Assembly: GCA_014238945.1 (NCBI GenBank)
Contig: JABAAB010000103.1
Coordinates: 1 to 64,000, forward strand
DNA from: Lysobacterales bacterium
Lineage (GTDB): Bacteria; Pseudomonadota; Gammaproteobacteria; Xanthomonadales; SZUA-36
DNA: 64,000 bases
Direction: 5' to 3'
The notes under the pieces were generated by a model, which saw nothing but the letters and a program-made list of their open reading frames with translations, did not search any database and had not been told where the DNA came from. Position numbers and translations under genes: made by a program. Positions 39,547 through 48,110 of the stretch are shown here, piece after piece (the stretch's first letter is position 1; each line of letters begins with the position of its first letter).

Positions 39547-40911
39547 TTGGAAGCGAGTCACAAACCCACCCGAATTGAAAGCCGTCAGCAACTCATTGAG
39601 TTTCTGGAGGCGGGTTGCAAACCCAAATCCGAATGGCGCCTTGGCACCGAGCACGAGAAATTCGGTTTTACCACCGATGACCTTCGTCCCTTACCCTATG
39701 AGGGAGCTCGTGGTATTCGCGTCATGCTCGAAGGGCTCAGGGATCAGTTCGGATGGAAGCCTGTCAGCGAACAGGGAGAGATCATCGCCCTGCTGGATGA
39801 TTCCGGTGCCTCCGTAACGCTCGAACCCGGTGGTCAACTTGAGCTATCCGGTGCGTTACTCGACAGCGTTCACCAGACCTGCTCAGAAGTTTATACCCAC
39901 CTGAGACAGGTCAAGACCATCGCCGGGCCATTGGATATTGCCTTCCTTGGTATGGGGTTTCAGCCCAAGTGGTCGCGGGATGACATGCAGTGGATGCCCA
40001 AGGGGCGTTACAGGATCATGCGTGAATACATGAACAAGAAGGGCAGTATGGGCCAGGACATGATGAGCCGAACCTGCACGGTGCAGGTCAATCTGGATTT
40101 CGGTTCTGAAGCCGACATGGTCAGAAAATTCCGGGTCGCCCTGGCACTACAACCCGTGGCCACTGCCCTGTTTGCGAATTCGCCTTTTGTAGAAGGCAAA
40201 CCCTGTGGATATGTCAGTTACCGGTCCCACGTGTGGGAGGACACCGACCCCGACCGGACCGGGATGTTGCCTTTTGTTTTCGATTCATCCATGGGCTTTG
40301 AGCGTTATGTGGATTTCATGCTCGATGTTCCCATGTATTTCGTCTATCGCGATGGCAACTATATTGACGCCTCCGGCCAGTCATTCCGTGATTACCTCAA
40401 CGGAGAGCTACCCGCCCTGCCAGGTGAGAAACCCTTGATGAAAGACTGGGAAGACCACCTGACAACCGCGTTTCCCGAGGTTCGTTTAAAACAGTACATG
40501 GAAATGCGTGGTGCCGATGGTGGCCCCTGGCGCAAGCTGTGCGCTTTACCAGCGCTGTGGGCCGGCCTTTTGTATGATGATGTGGTTCTCGAAGCAGCCT
40601 GGGACCTGGTGCGTGACTGGAGCATGGAAGAGCGACTACAACTCAGGGTCGATGCCCCCAAACTCGGATTTAATGCAACCATTCGAAACCGCACACTTCA
40701 ATCCATCGCGCTTGAAGTGCTTGATATGGCATCGGCCGGTCTGACCACACGCAACCGGCTGGGTTCGTCGGGTGAAAACGAAACCGGTTTTCTGGAAACC
40801 CTGTTCTCCAATGCGCAGTCGGGTCTGACCCCCGCCGAAAGAAAACTGGCCCTGTACCATGGCGACTGGAACGGATCGGTCGACCCGGTGTTTTCTGAAG
40901 CGGCTTACTGA
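39547..40911 (+). CDS. gshA: Glutamate-cysteine ligase, plant/proteobacterial type
   Basis: A 454-residue enzyme for the first step of glutathione synthesis, joining glutamate and cysteine with ATP. EWRLGTEHEKFGF, LEPGGQLELSGAL, MSRTCTVQVNLDFGSE and FANSPFVEGKPCGYVSYRSHVW are typical of the group 2/3 ligases found in plants, alpha- and gammaproteobacteria. The start is taken as TTG 39547 (GGAG upstream, MEASHKPTRIES), which gives the usual length. An ATG at 39481 inside the inverted-repeat region would add 22 residues without family resemblance. Confidence 0.93.
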   Translation: MEASHKPTRIESRQQLIEFLEAGCKPKSEWRLGTEHEKFGFTTDDLRPLPYEGARGIRVMLEGLRDQFGWKPVSEQGEIIALLDDSGASVTLEPGGQLELSGALLDSVHQTCSEVYTHLRQVKTIAGPLDIAFLGMGFQPKWSRDDMQWMPKGRYRIMREYMNKKGSMGQDMMSRTCTVQVNLDFGSEADMVRKFRVALALQPVATALFANSPFVEGKPCGYVSYRSHVWEDTDPDRTGMLPFVFDSSMGFERYVDFMLDVPMYFVYRDGNYIDASGQSFRDYLNGELPALPGEKPLMKDWEDHLTTAFPEVRLKQYMEMRGADGGPWRKLCALPALWAGLLYDDVVLEAAWDLVRDWSMEERLQLRVDAPKLGFNATIRNRTLQSIALEVLDMASAGLTTRNRLGSSGENETGFLETLFSNAQSGLTPAERKLALYHGDWNGSVDPVFSEAAY

Positions 40912-40927
40912 TCGAGATTTCCGAGAG

Positions 40928-40951
40928 ATTCCCGCTTCCGCGGCAATGACG
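40928..40951. repeat. REP-like palindrome between convergent genes
   Basis: ATTCCCGCTTCCGCGGCAAT followed by GACG resembles the common proteobacterial repeat ATTCCCGC-loop-GCGGGAATGACG; the stem is CCGC/GCGG. It lies between the ends of gshA and the sensor kinase and may aid termination. Confidence 0.45.
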
Positions 40952-40968
40952 CTTCACCCACAACACAA

Positions 40969-42198
40969 TTACCCGGGCAGCACGACCCGAACTTTTGTTC
41001 CGCGTTGTTCCCGCTGCAGTATTTCAATGCTGCCACCCAGGGATTGCACGATCCTGTGACACAGATTCAGACCAAGCCCATAGCCGGCGCGGTGGCCACG
41101 GGCAGGGTTCAGTTTTACAAACGGCTCGAACACCTTCCTGGCTTTCTGCTCAGGAATTCCCTGCCCATCATCCACGACCACAATTTCTACACTTTTATCG
41201 ACCTGGCGCAAGCTGACCTGCACCGGACCACTGTCAGCTAATGAAAACTTCACTGCGTTATCAATCAGGTTCTGCACCAGCACTTTGATCAGCGCAGTAT
41301 CAGCGTTGATCTCCACGCGCTCAGGTGGCAGGTCCAGTTCAATACCCGGTGTGGTTTTTCCAAAACCGTCGATCACTTCTGCGGCCAGCGTAACCAGATT
41401 GATTCTGTCCTGCGCAATACCGTTTCCACCTGCCTTGTTTCTGACCTGCTCACGCTCGAGCAATGCCGTTATCAGGGCTTCCATCTCACGTATATCCTGG
41501 GAAATGGAATCCCGTTTCTCACCCCCGGGTAAAAGCTCCAGGGCCACCTTGATGCGGGCCAGTGGCGAACGAAGTTCGTGGCTGACATCCGCCAGCAGCC
41601 GCTCACGATCATCCATCATTTGCCGGACTCGGCCCGTCATCTGATTGAATGACCGTGCCACCCTGCCGATTTCGTCGTTGCGCACCACCGGCACACGGGT
41701 TGAGAAATCACCCTGTGATACCGCCTCCACACCACTGCGTAGCCACTTCAGTGGTCGTAACAGGGATAGCTGAATGGCATAGACCATACCGATGGTGATC
41801 AGCAATAACAGGATCAGGCCGAACAACAGCGATTTATTTTCCTGGTTAAGCTTTTCATGGTTCAGGAAGAAAATGTATTGTGGACCGGCATGCGAACTGA
41901 CTTCGATCCTCCGAAGGCTACCGGATTCTGCCGTTAGCACGTCCGGGTCTATCGATTCACCGTCACGTCCGAACGCAATCCGCTCACCATCAATCACGAT
42001 GATCATACCGATACCATGATTCCTGGAAACGGCCTGGGAGTCCGAAAGATCGTGGAGGTCGCGAAGCAGGGATCGCACTTCCCTGATCGCGGTTTTGATC
42101 AAATCCTTTGATACAGCCTGCACAAAAATCCGGTCAACATGGTCTTCACCCAGCAAGCGTCGCTGAGCCGTGGTCACCGGTACCAGATATGCGATCAT
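40969..42198 (-). CDS. Sensor histidine kinase with N-terminus replaced by a MacB fragment
   Basis: From ATG 42198 the product has about 409 residues. Residues 1-48 (MIAYLVPVTTAQRRLLGEDH...) are not kinase sequence but the end of a MacB periplasmic domain. Then follow part of a sensor domain (GIGMIIVIDGERIAFGRDG), one transmembrane helix (LLFGLILLLLITIGMVYAI), a HAMP linker, DVSHELRSPLARIK with the phospho-His, NLIDNAVKFS, DDGQGIP and GYGLGLNLCHR. The first membrane helix expected of such kinases is missing, so the fusion looks like the product of a deletion. GGAG lies 9 bases before the ATG, so the kinase core might still be made. No receiver gene adjoins it. Confidence 0.75.
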   Translation of the reverse strand: MIAYLVPVTTAQRRLLGEDHVDRIFVQAVSKDLIKTAIREVRSLLRDLHDLSDSQAVSRNHGIGMIIVIDGERIAFGRDGESIDPDVLTAESGSLRRIEVSSHAGPQYIFFLNHEKLNQENKSLLFGLILLLLITIGMVYAIQLSLLRPLKWLRSGVEAVSQGDFSTRVPVVRNDEIGRVARSFNQMTGRVRQMMDDRERLLADVSHELRSPLARIKVALELLPGGEKRDSISQDIREMEALITALLEREQVRNKAGGNGIAQDRINLVTLAAEVIDGFGKTTPGIELDLPPERVEINADTALIKVLVQNLIDNAVKFSLADSGPVQVSLRQVDKSVEIVVVDDGQGIPEQKARKVFEPFVKLNPARGHRAGYGLGLNLCHRIVQSLGGSIEILQREQRGTKVRVVLPG

Positions 42199-42364
42199 CC
42201 TGAGGGACTCCGGTGGCGTCCAGACCCTTTTCCTGCAATACACCGATGACGATGAATGGCGCACCGCCGACCAGCAGTCTTTCACCCAGGGCTTGTTCAC
42301 AGAGAAACAACTGCCTGGCCACTTCCGAACCAATCACAGCAACACGCGCGTTATTCAGCAGGTC
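42050..42364 (-). pseudogene. macB: Remnant of macB (ABC exporter permease)
   Basis: Two frames together encode a piece of the MacB periplasmic core domain. The first is LLNNARVAVIGSEVARQLF...ALGERLLVGGAPFIVIGVLQEKG with QDD. After a one-base shift near 42200 it continues as IAYLVPVTTAQRRLLGEDHVDRIFVQAVSK. The ATPase domain, the first membrane helix and everything after this domain are missing. The left piece is joined to the cut end of macA and the right piece to the kinase. Confidence 0.75.
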
Positions 42365-43314
42365 ATAACCACCATGAACTGGCGTCCATCGCGGCGTTTC
42401 AGCGCATCTCGCGGTGCGGTCAGGGCGTTGTCACGTTGCGCCACCACGAGTCGCACGTGGGCCGTCATCTCCGGTCTGAGGATGTATTCGTCCTCGCGAT
42501 CAAAATCGAGACGGACGACGTAATTGACCACGCTGTTTTGTCGTTCAGCCCGGGGCTGGATGGCGGTGACGGTAGCCTTGAATTCCTGGTCGGGGTAGGT
42601 ATCCACTGTAAATGTGGCGTCCTGGCCAACACGAACCCTGCCAATATCGGTTTCATCCACATAGGTCAGCACTTCAAGCCGGTCAAGATCCAGAATGGTT
42701 ACAAAAGTAGGTGAGGAGAAATCCGCAGCCACCGTTTCACCTGCTCGGGTACTGACTTCAGCAACAACACCGCTAATGGGTGCGGTAATTTGGGTATAAC
42801 CGAGAACGATTTCGGCTGAACGCAACCGCGCCTTGCTGGCTTCGAGTCTTGCTCGTTCAACCGCCAGATCCCTATCGGCAGTCTCCAGGTCTTCGTCAGA
42901 GGCCAGACCCTGACCGGCCAGTCGCTGGCGTCTCTTCAATATGCTCTCGGCCAGTTCAACACGTGGCTGCGCCAGTGCGACATCGGCACGCACCTGGTCG
43001 GCGGCTGCCTCCAGTGCGGTGTTATCCAACTCGGCCAGCAACTGGTCTATTTCCACCCGGTCCCCCACCTCGACCGGCAGACTCACCACCGTGCCGGAAA
43101 TACGTGAACCCACATTGACCTCGGCACCCACCATGGGTCGGATAACACCGGTTGCGATCACGGTTTCGGTGAGTGAGCCGATGGAGACCTTGCCAGTCCT
43201 GCGTTCCTGCTGATTCGTTCCGGAAAGCTGATTATCAGCGGACCATGAGTAAAACCCCGTGATGGTAACCAGCCCCATGGCCGCCAGGAACCACCTCTTG
43301 TGGTTGGTTTTCAT
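42355..43314 (-). CDS. macA: MacA-type periplasmic adaptor of an ABC exporter, C-terminally truncated
   Basis: A 319-residue HlyD/RND-type adaptor. It has an N-terminal membrane anchor (RWFLAAMGLVTITGFYSW), a lipoyl-like domain (ISGTVVSLPVEVGDRVEIDQLLAELD) and a helical hairpin (about 95-165, LAESILKRRQRLAGQGLASDEDLE). A barrel domain follows. The sequence stops at RDGRQFMVVMTC, before the final membrane-proximal domain, and runs directly into a macB fragment. ATG 43314 has GGAGAAAAC about 10 bases upstream. It is probably non-functional because both its own end and its MacB partner are lost. Confidence 0.82.
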   Translation of the reverse strand: MKTNHKRWFLAAMGLVTITGFYSWSADNQLSGTNQQERRTGKVSIGSLTETVIATGVIRPMVGAEVNVGSRISGTVVSLPVEVGDRVEIDQLLAELDNTALEAAADQVRADVALAQPRVELAESILKRRQRLAGQGLASDEDLETADRDLAVERARLEASKARLRSAEIVLGYTQITAPISGVVAEVSTRAGETVAADFSSPTFVTILDLDRLEVLTYVDETDIGRVRVGQDATFTVDTYPDQEFKATVTAIQPRAERQNSVVNYVVRLDFDREDEYILRPEMTAHVRLVVAQRDNALTAPRDALKRRDGRQFMVVMTC

Positions 43315-43559
43315 GAACAGTTTTCTCCAAAATGATGATGGGTGTCGAGCCACCGAAATTCGGTGCGATATACAATTGCTGTTAATTTATAGCGGTCGTG
43401 TTGAGGCAGAATGTTCGGTTTGTAACGATATGTCACAGGCGGTTTCTGCCCGGCTACACCAGTACGACATGACACCAACGGCTTTCAACGGGTTACAATC
43501 GACCATTGCCTGCTCTCGACCGGAAAAGAACAAGTTGAAACCATGACCCGTGCAATCCC

Positions 43560-44810
43560 ATGAAAAACCCTGATCTCATTGTTATAGGAGCAGGTGCCGC
43601 CGGACTGATGTGTGCGATTACAGCCGCCCGGCGGGGGCGGCGTGTACTGCTGTTGGAACGCTCCAACAAGGTGGGCAAGAAAATACTGATGTCGGGCGGT
43701 GGGCGCTGTAATTTCACCAATCTGCAGGTTACACCGGATCGCTTTTTCTCGGCCAACCCGCATTTTTGCAAATCTGCCCTGAGTCGCTACACACAGTGGG
43801 ACTTCATCTCATGGGTGGAACAACACGGGATCGACTATTTCGAAAAGGAAACGGTCAACGGCCTGAGCGGTCAGCTTTTTTGTCGTGACTCATCCAAACT
43901 GATAGTCACCATGCTGGTGACCGAATGCGTCAAAGCCGGGGTACAGATTGTCACTCAATGCGAAATCGAGGCCATAGACCACCCGTCTGCGCACTGGCGG
44001 CTTGCCGCAACCCGGCGCAAGTTTGCTTCCTTTACCGGAGATGATTTTCAAGTCCGTACCAGCCAGGGCAACTATCAGACAGAAAAGTTGGTGGTTGCAT
44101 CGGGTGGACTGTCAGTGCCCCGTCTCGGTGGCTCGGGCATCGGCTATGAGCTGGCACAAGAGTTCGGTTTGCGTGTTCTGCCGACCACCGCCGGACTGGT
44201 GCCTTTTTCGTTCACCGATTCACAATCGGATATCTGCAAACGATTGTCCGGAGTATCAACTGAGGTGAACCTGTATAACGGCCGCCAATCCTTTCGCGAA
44301 GACATCCTGTTCACCCACCGCGGCCTGAGTGGTCCTGCTGCTTTACAACTTTCCAGTTACTGGGAGCCGGGCGAACCAATCAAGGCGGACCTGTTGCCAG
44401 GGCAAAACCCCGCATCACTGTTAGCAGGCTGGAAGAAACAGAACCCCAGGTCACTGCTGCGTACGAAACTGGATCAACTATTGCCCCGAAAACTGGTTTT
44501 GGAACTGCAACATATTTGGTGGGCAGACATGGCTGATACCCCGCTGGCGGAATGGCCCGATGCCCGGCTTGCGGATATCGCAGAAAATCTCAATAATTGG
44601 ACACTGAAACCCGCCGGTACAGAAGGTTACCGCACCGCCGAAGTCACATTGGGTGGTGTGGATACCCGGGACCTGTCATCAAAAACCATGCAATCCAACA
44701 CACCCGGCCTTTACTTTATCGGTGAGGCCGTGGATGTCAGTGGGCACCTCGGGGGATTCAATTTCCAATGGGCCTGGTCTTCGGGGTTTGTAGCAGGTGA
44801 GTCTGTTTAA
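43560..44810 (+). CDS. HI0933-family FAD-dependent oxidoreductase (YhiN/BaiN-like)
   Basis: A 416-residue flavoprotein. The dinucleotide-binding motif LIVIGAGAAGLMCAITAARRG is at the N-terminus, followed by KVGKKILMSGGGRCNFTN. VVASGGLSVPRLGGSGIGYE, ILFTHRGLSGPAALQ and the C-terminal GLYFIGEAVDVSGHLGGFNFQWAWSSG are hallmark segments. Members are soluble and mostly of unknown substrate; a few reduce bile-acid intermediates in gut bacteria. A single gene with no clear operon partner. Confidence 0.92.
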   Translation: MKNPDLIVIGAGAAGLMCAITAARRGRRVLLLERSNKVGKKILMSGGGRCNFTNLQVTPDRFFSANPHFCKSALSRYTQWDFISWVEQHGIDYFEKETVNGLSGQLFCRDSSKLIVTMLVTECVKAGVQIVTQCEIEAIDHPSAHWRLAATRRKFASFTGDDFQVRTSQGNYQTEKLVVASGGLSVPRLGGSGIGYELAQEFGLRVLPTTAGLVPFSFTDSQSDICKRLSGVSTEVNLYNGRQSFREDILFTHRGLSGPAALQLSSYWEPGEPIKADLLPGQNPASLLAGWKKQNPRSLLRTKLDQLLPRKLVLELQHIWWADMADTPLAEWPDARLADIAENLNNWTLKPAGTEGYRTAEVTLGGVDTRDLSSKTMQSNTPGLYFIGEAVDVSGHLGGFNFQWAWSSGFVAGESV

Positions 44811-45175
44811 AAGACGCTTGGGTAGCCGGATCACGTCTCGAGTGTCCGGAAAAAGGAGGAATGGCAAGGTCATTCACGCGATAGTGGAGCTCTCCTGACG
44901 CTGCCGTTATCTGAAACATTGGCTCTACCAAGGGCTCTGCGGGCGTACGGAGGTCCCGGGTTCCGCTATTCGCGGACCCGGGATGACGTGGGGGTTCCGC
45001 TATTCGCGGCCACGGGATGACGGGGGGGTTCCGCTATTCGCGGCCACGGGATACGGGGGCGCTTCGATGCATTCTGGTAATATTGTCCGAAATCGGCCCA
45101 ATGTCTATTCTTGTTCCGACAGCGTACATCTGGTTGTTTTTTCTGAACCCGTGTTACCAAATCTGGGAGAGATTC
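44811..45175. other. Intergenic region with a REP-type array
   Basis: The 365 bases between two same-strand genes hold a triple palindromic repeat (listed separately). Past the repeats lies the ribosome site GGGAGAG for the amidohydrolase at 45176. No coding frame is convincing. Confidence 0.5.
44955..45060. repeat. Three tandem copies of a 34-base REP-like unit
   Basis: The core TTCCGCTATTCGCGG starts at 44961, 44995 and 45029, an exact 34-base period. Each copy continues with CACGGGAT or CCCGGGAT, then GACG in the first two copies and ACG in the third. The first copy forms a perfect-looking hairpin: CCCGGG-TTCCGC, loop TATT, then GCGG-ACCCGGG. Units of this type are scattered in proteobacterial intergenic DNA. 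Confidence 0.8.
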
Positions 45176-46483
45176 ATGAGTATCGCCAAACGCCTGTTAC
45201 TGGTCCTGCTGATGTTCACCTTGTCGGGAACCCAGTTGCGTTCCGAGGATTCCAGCCCGACTCTTCTGATCCATGCGGGTACTCTTCTGGCCGTACCCGG
45301 TCAGGCTCCGAAAGTAAAGCAGAGCATCCTGCTCAGGGACGAGCACATCATTTCGATTGCAGATGGTTACATTGATCCCACAACCCTGGGGGAAACGGTC
45401 AGTTTGATCGACCTCTCAGACCAATTTGTATTACCCGGCCTGATGGACATGCATGTCCATATGACCGGTCAACTTTCACCCAACTCGCGCAATGATGCCC
45501 TGTACATCACCACATCCATGCGTGCCCTGCGTGGTGCCCATTATGCAAACAAGACGTTGCGGGCCGGTTTTACCACCGTGCGTGATCTCGGTGCCGACCC
45601 GGAAGCCATATTCGCTCTTCGCGATGCCATACGGGGAGGTCTCATACCCGGACCGCGAATTTTTGCTGCCGGCAGCTCAATAGCCGCTACCGGAGGCCAT
45701 GGTGACGTTGATGGCTACAAGGCTGAATTACTGGAGTTGTGGACGTCGGATACCATCTGTGATGGCCCGTATGATTGCCGTCGTGCGACCCGACACGCCA
45801 TCAAGTTCGGTGCTGACTGGATCAAAATCACGGCCACCGGCGGGGTGCTGTCTGATACCGCAACCGGTACAGATCAGCAGATGACGGAAGACGAACTGAG
45901 GGAAATCATGGATACCGCGCACACGCTGGGGGTCAGGGTTGCAGCCCACGCACATGGTACCGACGGGATCAACGCCGCGTTGCGTGCCGGTGTCGACAGT
46001 ATCGATCATGGCACCTTCCTGGACCGGGAGTCCATCAAGCTGTTTAAGAAAAGTGGTGCCTACCTGGTGCCAACGCTGTTACCGGGTGCAAAGATAATCC
46101 CGATCATGCAGGGCAACCCATTTTTTACCGAGGCCATCAAGACCAAGGCGCGTTCAGCCGCATCGGCCTCGCTGAAAAACGTGTGGCTGGCTCACGAGGC
46201 GGATGTGAAAATCGCATTTGGCACCGACTCGGCAGTCGTTCCGCACGGCCAGAATGCCCAGGAATTTGCCCTGATGGTCAAGGCGGGTATGGGAGAGATG
46301 GATGCCATTTATGCCGCCACCGTGGCCGCCGCTGACTTGCTGGATCAAACGGCTGAACTCGGTACGATCGAAGTGGGCAAACGGGCCGACATCATTTCAG
46401 TTTCCGGTAACCCGCTGGAGGATATCACCGAGCTGGAACGGGTAAAAACGGTGATCAAGGATGGCGCCATCATCAAGAATTAA
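45176..46483 (+). CDS. Exported metal-dependent amidohydrolase, Xaa-Pro dipeptidase-like
   Basis: A 435-residue enzyme with a signal peptide (MSIAKRLLLVLLMFTLSGTQ). The amidohydrolase superfamily barrel has MDMHVHM (first metal ligands), the probable carboxylated Lys in DWIKITATGG, VAAHAHG, SIDHGTFLD and the catalytic Asp in AFGTDS. This subgroup cleaves Xaa-Arg/Lys/Pro dipeptides and related amides. ATG 45176 has GGGAGAG 5 bases upstream; the longer frame from 45017 runs over the REP array. Downstream is a convergent oxidase gene. Confidence 0.9.
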   Translation: MSIAKRLLLVLLMFTLSGTQLRSEDSSPTLLIHAGTLLAVPGQAPKVKQSILLRDEHIISIADGYIDPTTLGETVSLIDLSDQFVLPGLMDMHVHMTGQLSPNSRNDALYITTSMRALRGAHYANKTLRAGFTTVRDLGADPEAIFALRDAIRGGLIPGPRIFAAGSSIAATGGHGDVDGYKAELLELWTSDTICDGPYDCRRATRHAIKFGADWIKITATGGVLSDTATGTDQQMTEDELREIMDTAHTLGVRVAAHAHGTDGINAALRAGVDSIDHGTFLDRESIKLFKKSGAYLVPTLLPGAKIIPIMQGNPFFTEAIKTKARSAASASLKNVWLAHEADVKIAFGTDSAVVPHGQNAQEFALMVKAGMGEMDAIYAATVAAADLLDQTAELGTIEVGKRADIISVSGNPLEDITELERVKTVIKDGAIIKN

Positions 46484-46531
46484 ACCGGGCAACCGAACAG
46501 ATTCAGACCCCCGGGTCTCTCCCGGACTCTG

Positions 46532-47707
46532 TCAATGACGACCAATGCTGCTGGGGCCGATATCCTTCAAAGAGGGTGTTCCCATCTGGCTCATGACCAT
46601 GGCCAGTTCGGCACGAAGCATGTCCAGAACCCGTTCCACACCGGGCTGACCAAAGGCGGCAAGACCCCATATATAGGCACGGCCGATACAGACTGCGTCG
46701 GCACCCATCGCCAGCGCTTTGAAAATATCGGTGCCCCTTCTGAAGCCACTGTCCACCATGACCGGGATTTCTCCATCCACGGCACTGACCACTTCCGGAA
46801 GGCTGTCCAAAGTAGCCCATCCGCTGGCCTCTGCCCGTCCACCGTGGTTGGAGACGATGACAGCATCCGCTCCATGATGAACCGCGCTGGCAGCGTCTTG
46901 TGCGGTGACGATTCCCTTGACCACGATCTTCATACTGGTAATGCCCCTGAGTTTCGCTATGTACTCCCTGGTCATGTCCGGGGTCAGGAACTCTGAGCCC
47001 TTTGCACCGGTGTCCTGGTACATGGGTTTACGGTCCAGCCAGGCATCTGCAAGACCGGGGTCATGACACTGGGTGCAATCGCGATCATCCATACGGATGT
47101 AGCGCATCATCGCAACCCGCCTGGAGTCGGAATTGAGATCCACGGTCAGGACCAGTGCCGGTGCTCCCGCTTTTTCCGCGCGCCTGACCATCTTTTTAGC
47201 TACTTCAAAGTTGGATGTTGGGTACAGTTGGAACCAGACCGGGCCGCCACGTGCACGAATCACGTCCTCAATGGACGTGGTCGTTACGTTGGACAATATC
47301 TGCAGATGATCACGTGACCCCGCAGCTCGTGCGGTAGCCAGTTCACCATCGGGATGAAATGCTTTCTGACTGCCGACCGGGCAGATGACGATCGGGGACG
47401 ACAGTGTCCGACCCAGTAGTTCCAGCCCGGTATCAATGTTGGCGCTGTCGACCAGGCGCATGGCGCGCAGGTAAATCTTGTCAAAAGCGGCCCGATTGGC
47501 ACGCAGTGTTTCGTCTCCATCGGTGCCGGTAGCGATGTAACCGTAGTGGGCCGGTGGCAAGGTGTTTTGTGCCACGCGTTGAAAATCGAACACATCCAGT
47601 GCTTCATCGGGTGTGTTGATCAAAGCCAGCAAAGAAGCGGACAGGCTGGACGGGGGTTCGTTGCTAACACTGGTAATTGCCGCCGCCATCAGCTTGCCCG
47701 GTTTCAT
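46532..47707 (-). CDS. FMN-dependent alpha-hydroxy-acid oxidase/dehydrogenase
   Basis: A 391-residue TIM-barrel flavoenzyme of the lactate oxidase / glycolate oxidase / mandelate dehydrogenase family, oxidising 2-hydroxy acids to 2-oxo acids. It shows HYGYIATGTDGDETLRAN at the start, PVGSQKAFHPDGELATARAA, the catalytic His-Arg pair in VSNHGGRAEASG, and the FMN phosphate site SGFRRGTDIFKALAMGADAVCIGR. A short CxxC (DCTQCHDP) is present in the variable loop. Not membrane-bound by sequence. Substrate unknown. Confidence 0.9.
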   Translation of the reverse strand: MKPGKLMAAAITSVSNEPPSSLSASLLALINTPDEALDVFDFQRVAQNTLPPAHYGYIATGTDGDETLRANRAAFDKIYLRAMRLVDSANIDTGLELLGRTLSSPIVICPVGSQKAFHPDGELATARAAGSRDHLQILSNVTTTSIEDVIRARGGPVWFQLYPTSNFEVAKKMVRRAEKAGAPALVLTVDLNSDSRRVAMMRYIRMDDRDCTQCHDPGLADAWLDRKPMYQDTGAKGSEFLTPDMTREYIAKLRGITSMKIVVKGIVTAQDAASAVHHGADAVIVSNHGGRAEASGWATLDSLPEVVSAVDGEIPVMVDSGFRRGTDIFKALAMGADAVCIGRAYIWGLAAFGQPGVERVLDMLRAELAMVMSQMGTPSLKDIGPSSIGRH

Positions 47708-48110
47708 ACCAGCAAATAACGGACTTGCCGCAAGAACTTTACAAACTGCCGCCGGGCCAAAAGTTTTCGGGTCATGTTTTTGGCCTTATTGCCTTTATCA
47801 TTGTCCATTATGCCGTATTCACCCGGTATTCGTCCTCGCGGCATCGGACCTGCCCCAGCCTGGTGCCGGCAGATCCGGATGATCACGTATTAGCAATGCC
47901 TGCCATCAGCAACCTCAAATCTCCGAACCAGGAATATTCATTCCGGCGCAAGCGTCCAACGGACAGTCGGAACCAGTACTTTTGGCTGTTTATGAAAGTA
48001 CCTGAGTATCCTATAATTCGCGCCACAATTTCTTTTCTCGAATATGCAAGGATCACAAGAAATGCAGCAGATCATCGCTGCACACCCACCGAACATTCAG
48101 GAACCCAAGT
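47708..48110. other. Intergenic region upstream of the M13 peptidase
   Basis: These 403 bases separate divergent genes. A TATAAT box at 48012-48017 is the only clear signal. No supported reading frame, repeat or RNA gene was seen. Confidence 0.4.
48012..48017 (+). promoter_or_regulatory. Candidate -10 box of the M13 peptidase gene
   Basis: A perfect TATAAT lies 94 bases before the start codon. The best -35 at 17-base spacing is TTTATG (47989-47994), which is weak. Confidence 0.35.

Noticed and set aside
44955-45060. Regularly spaced repeats as a CRISPR array
   Set aside because: The copies are tandem with no unique spacers and no cas genes are present; they are palindromic REP-type units.
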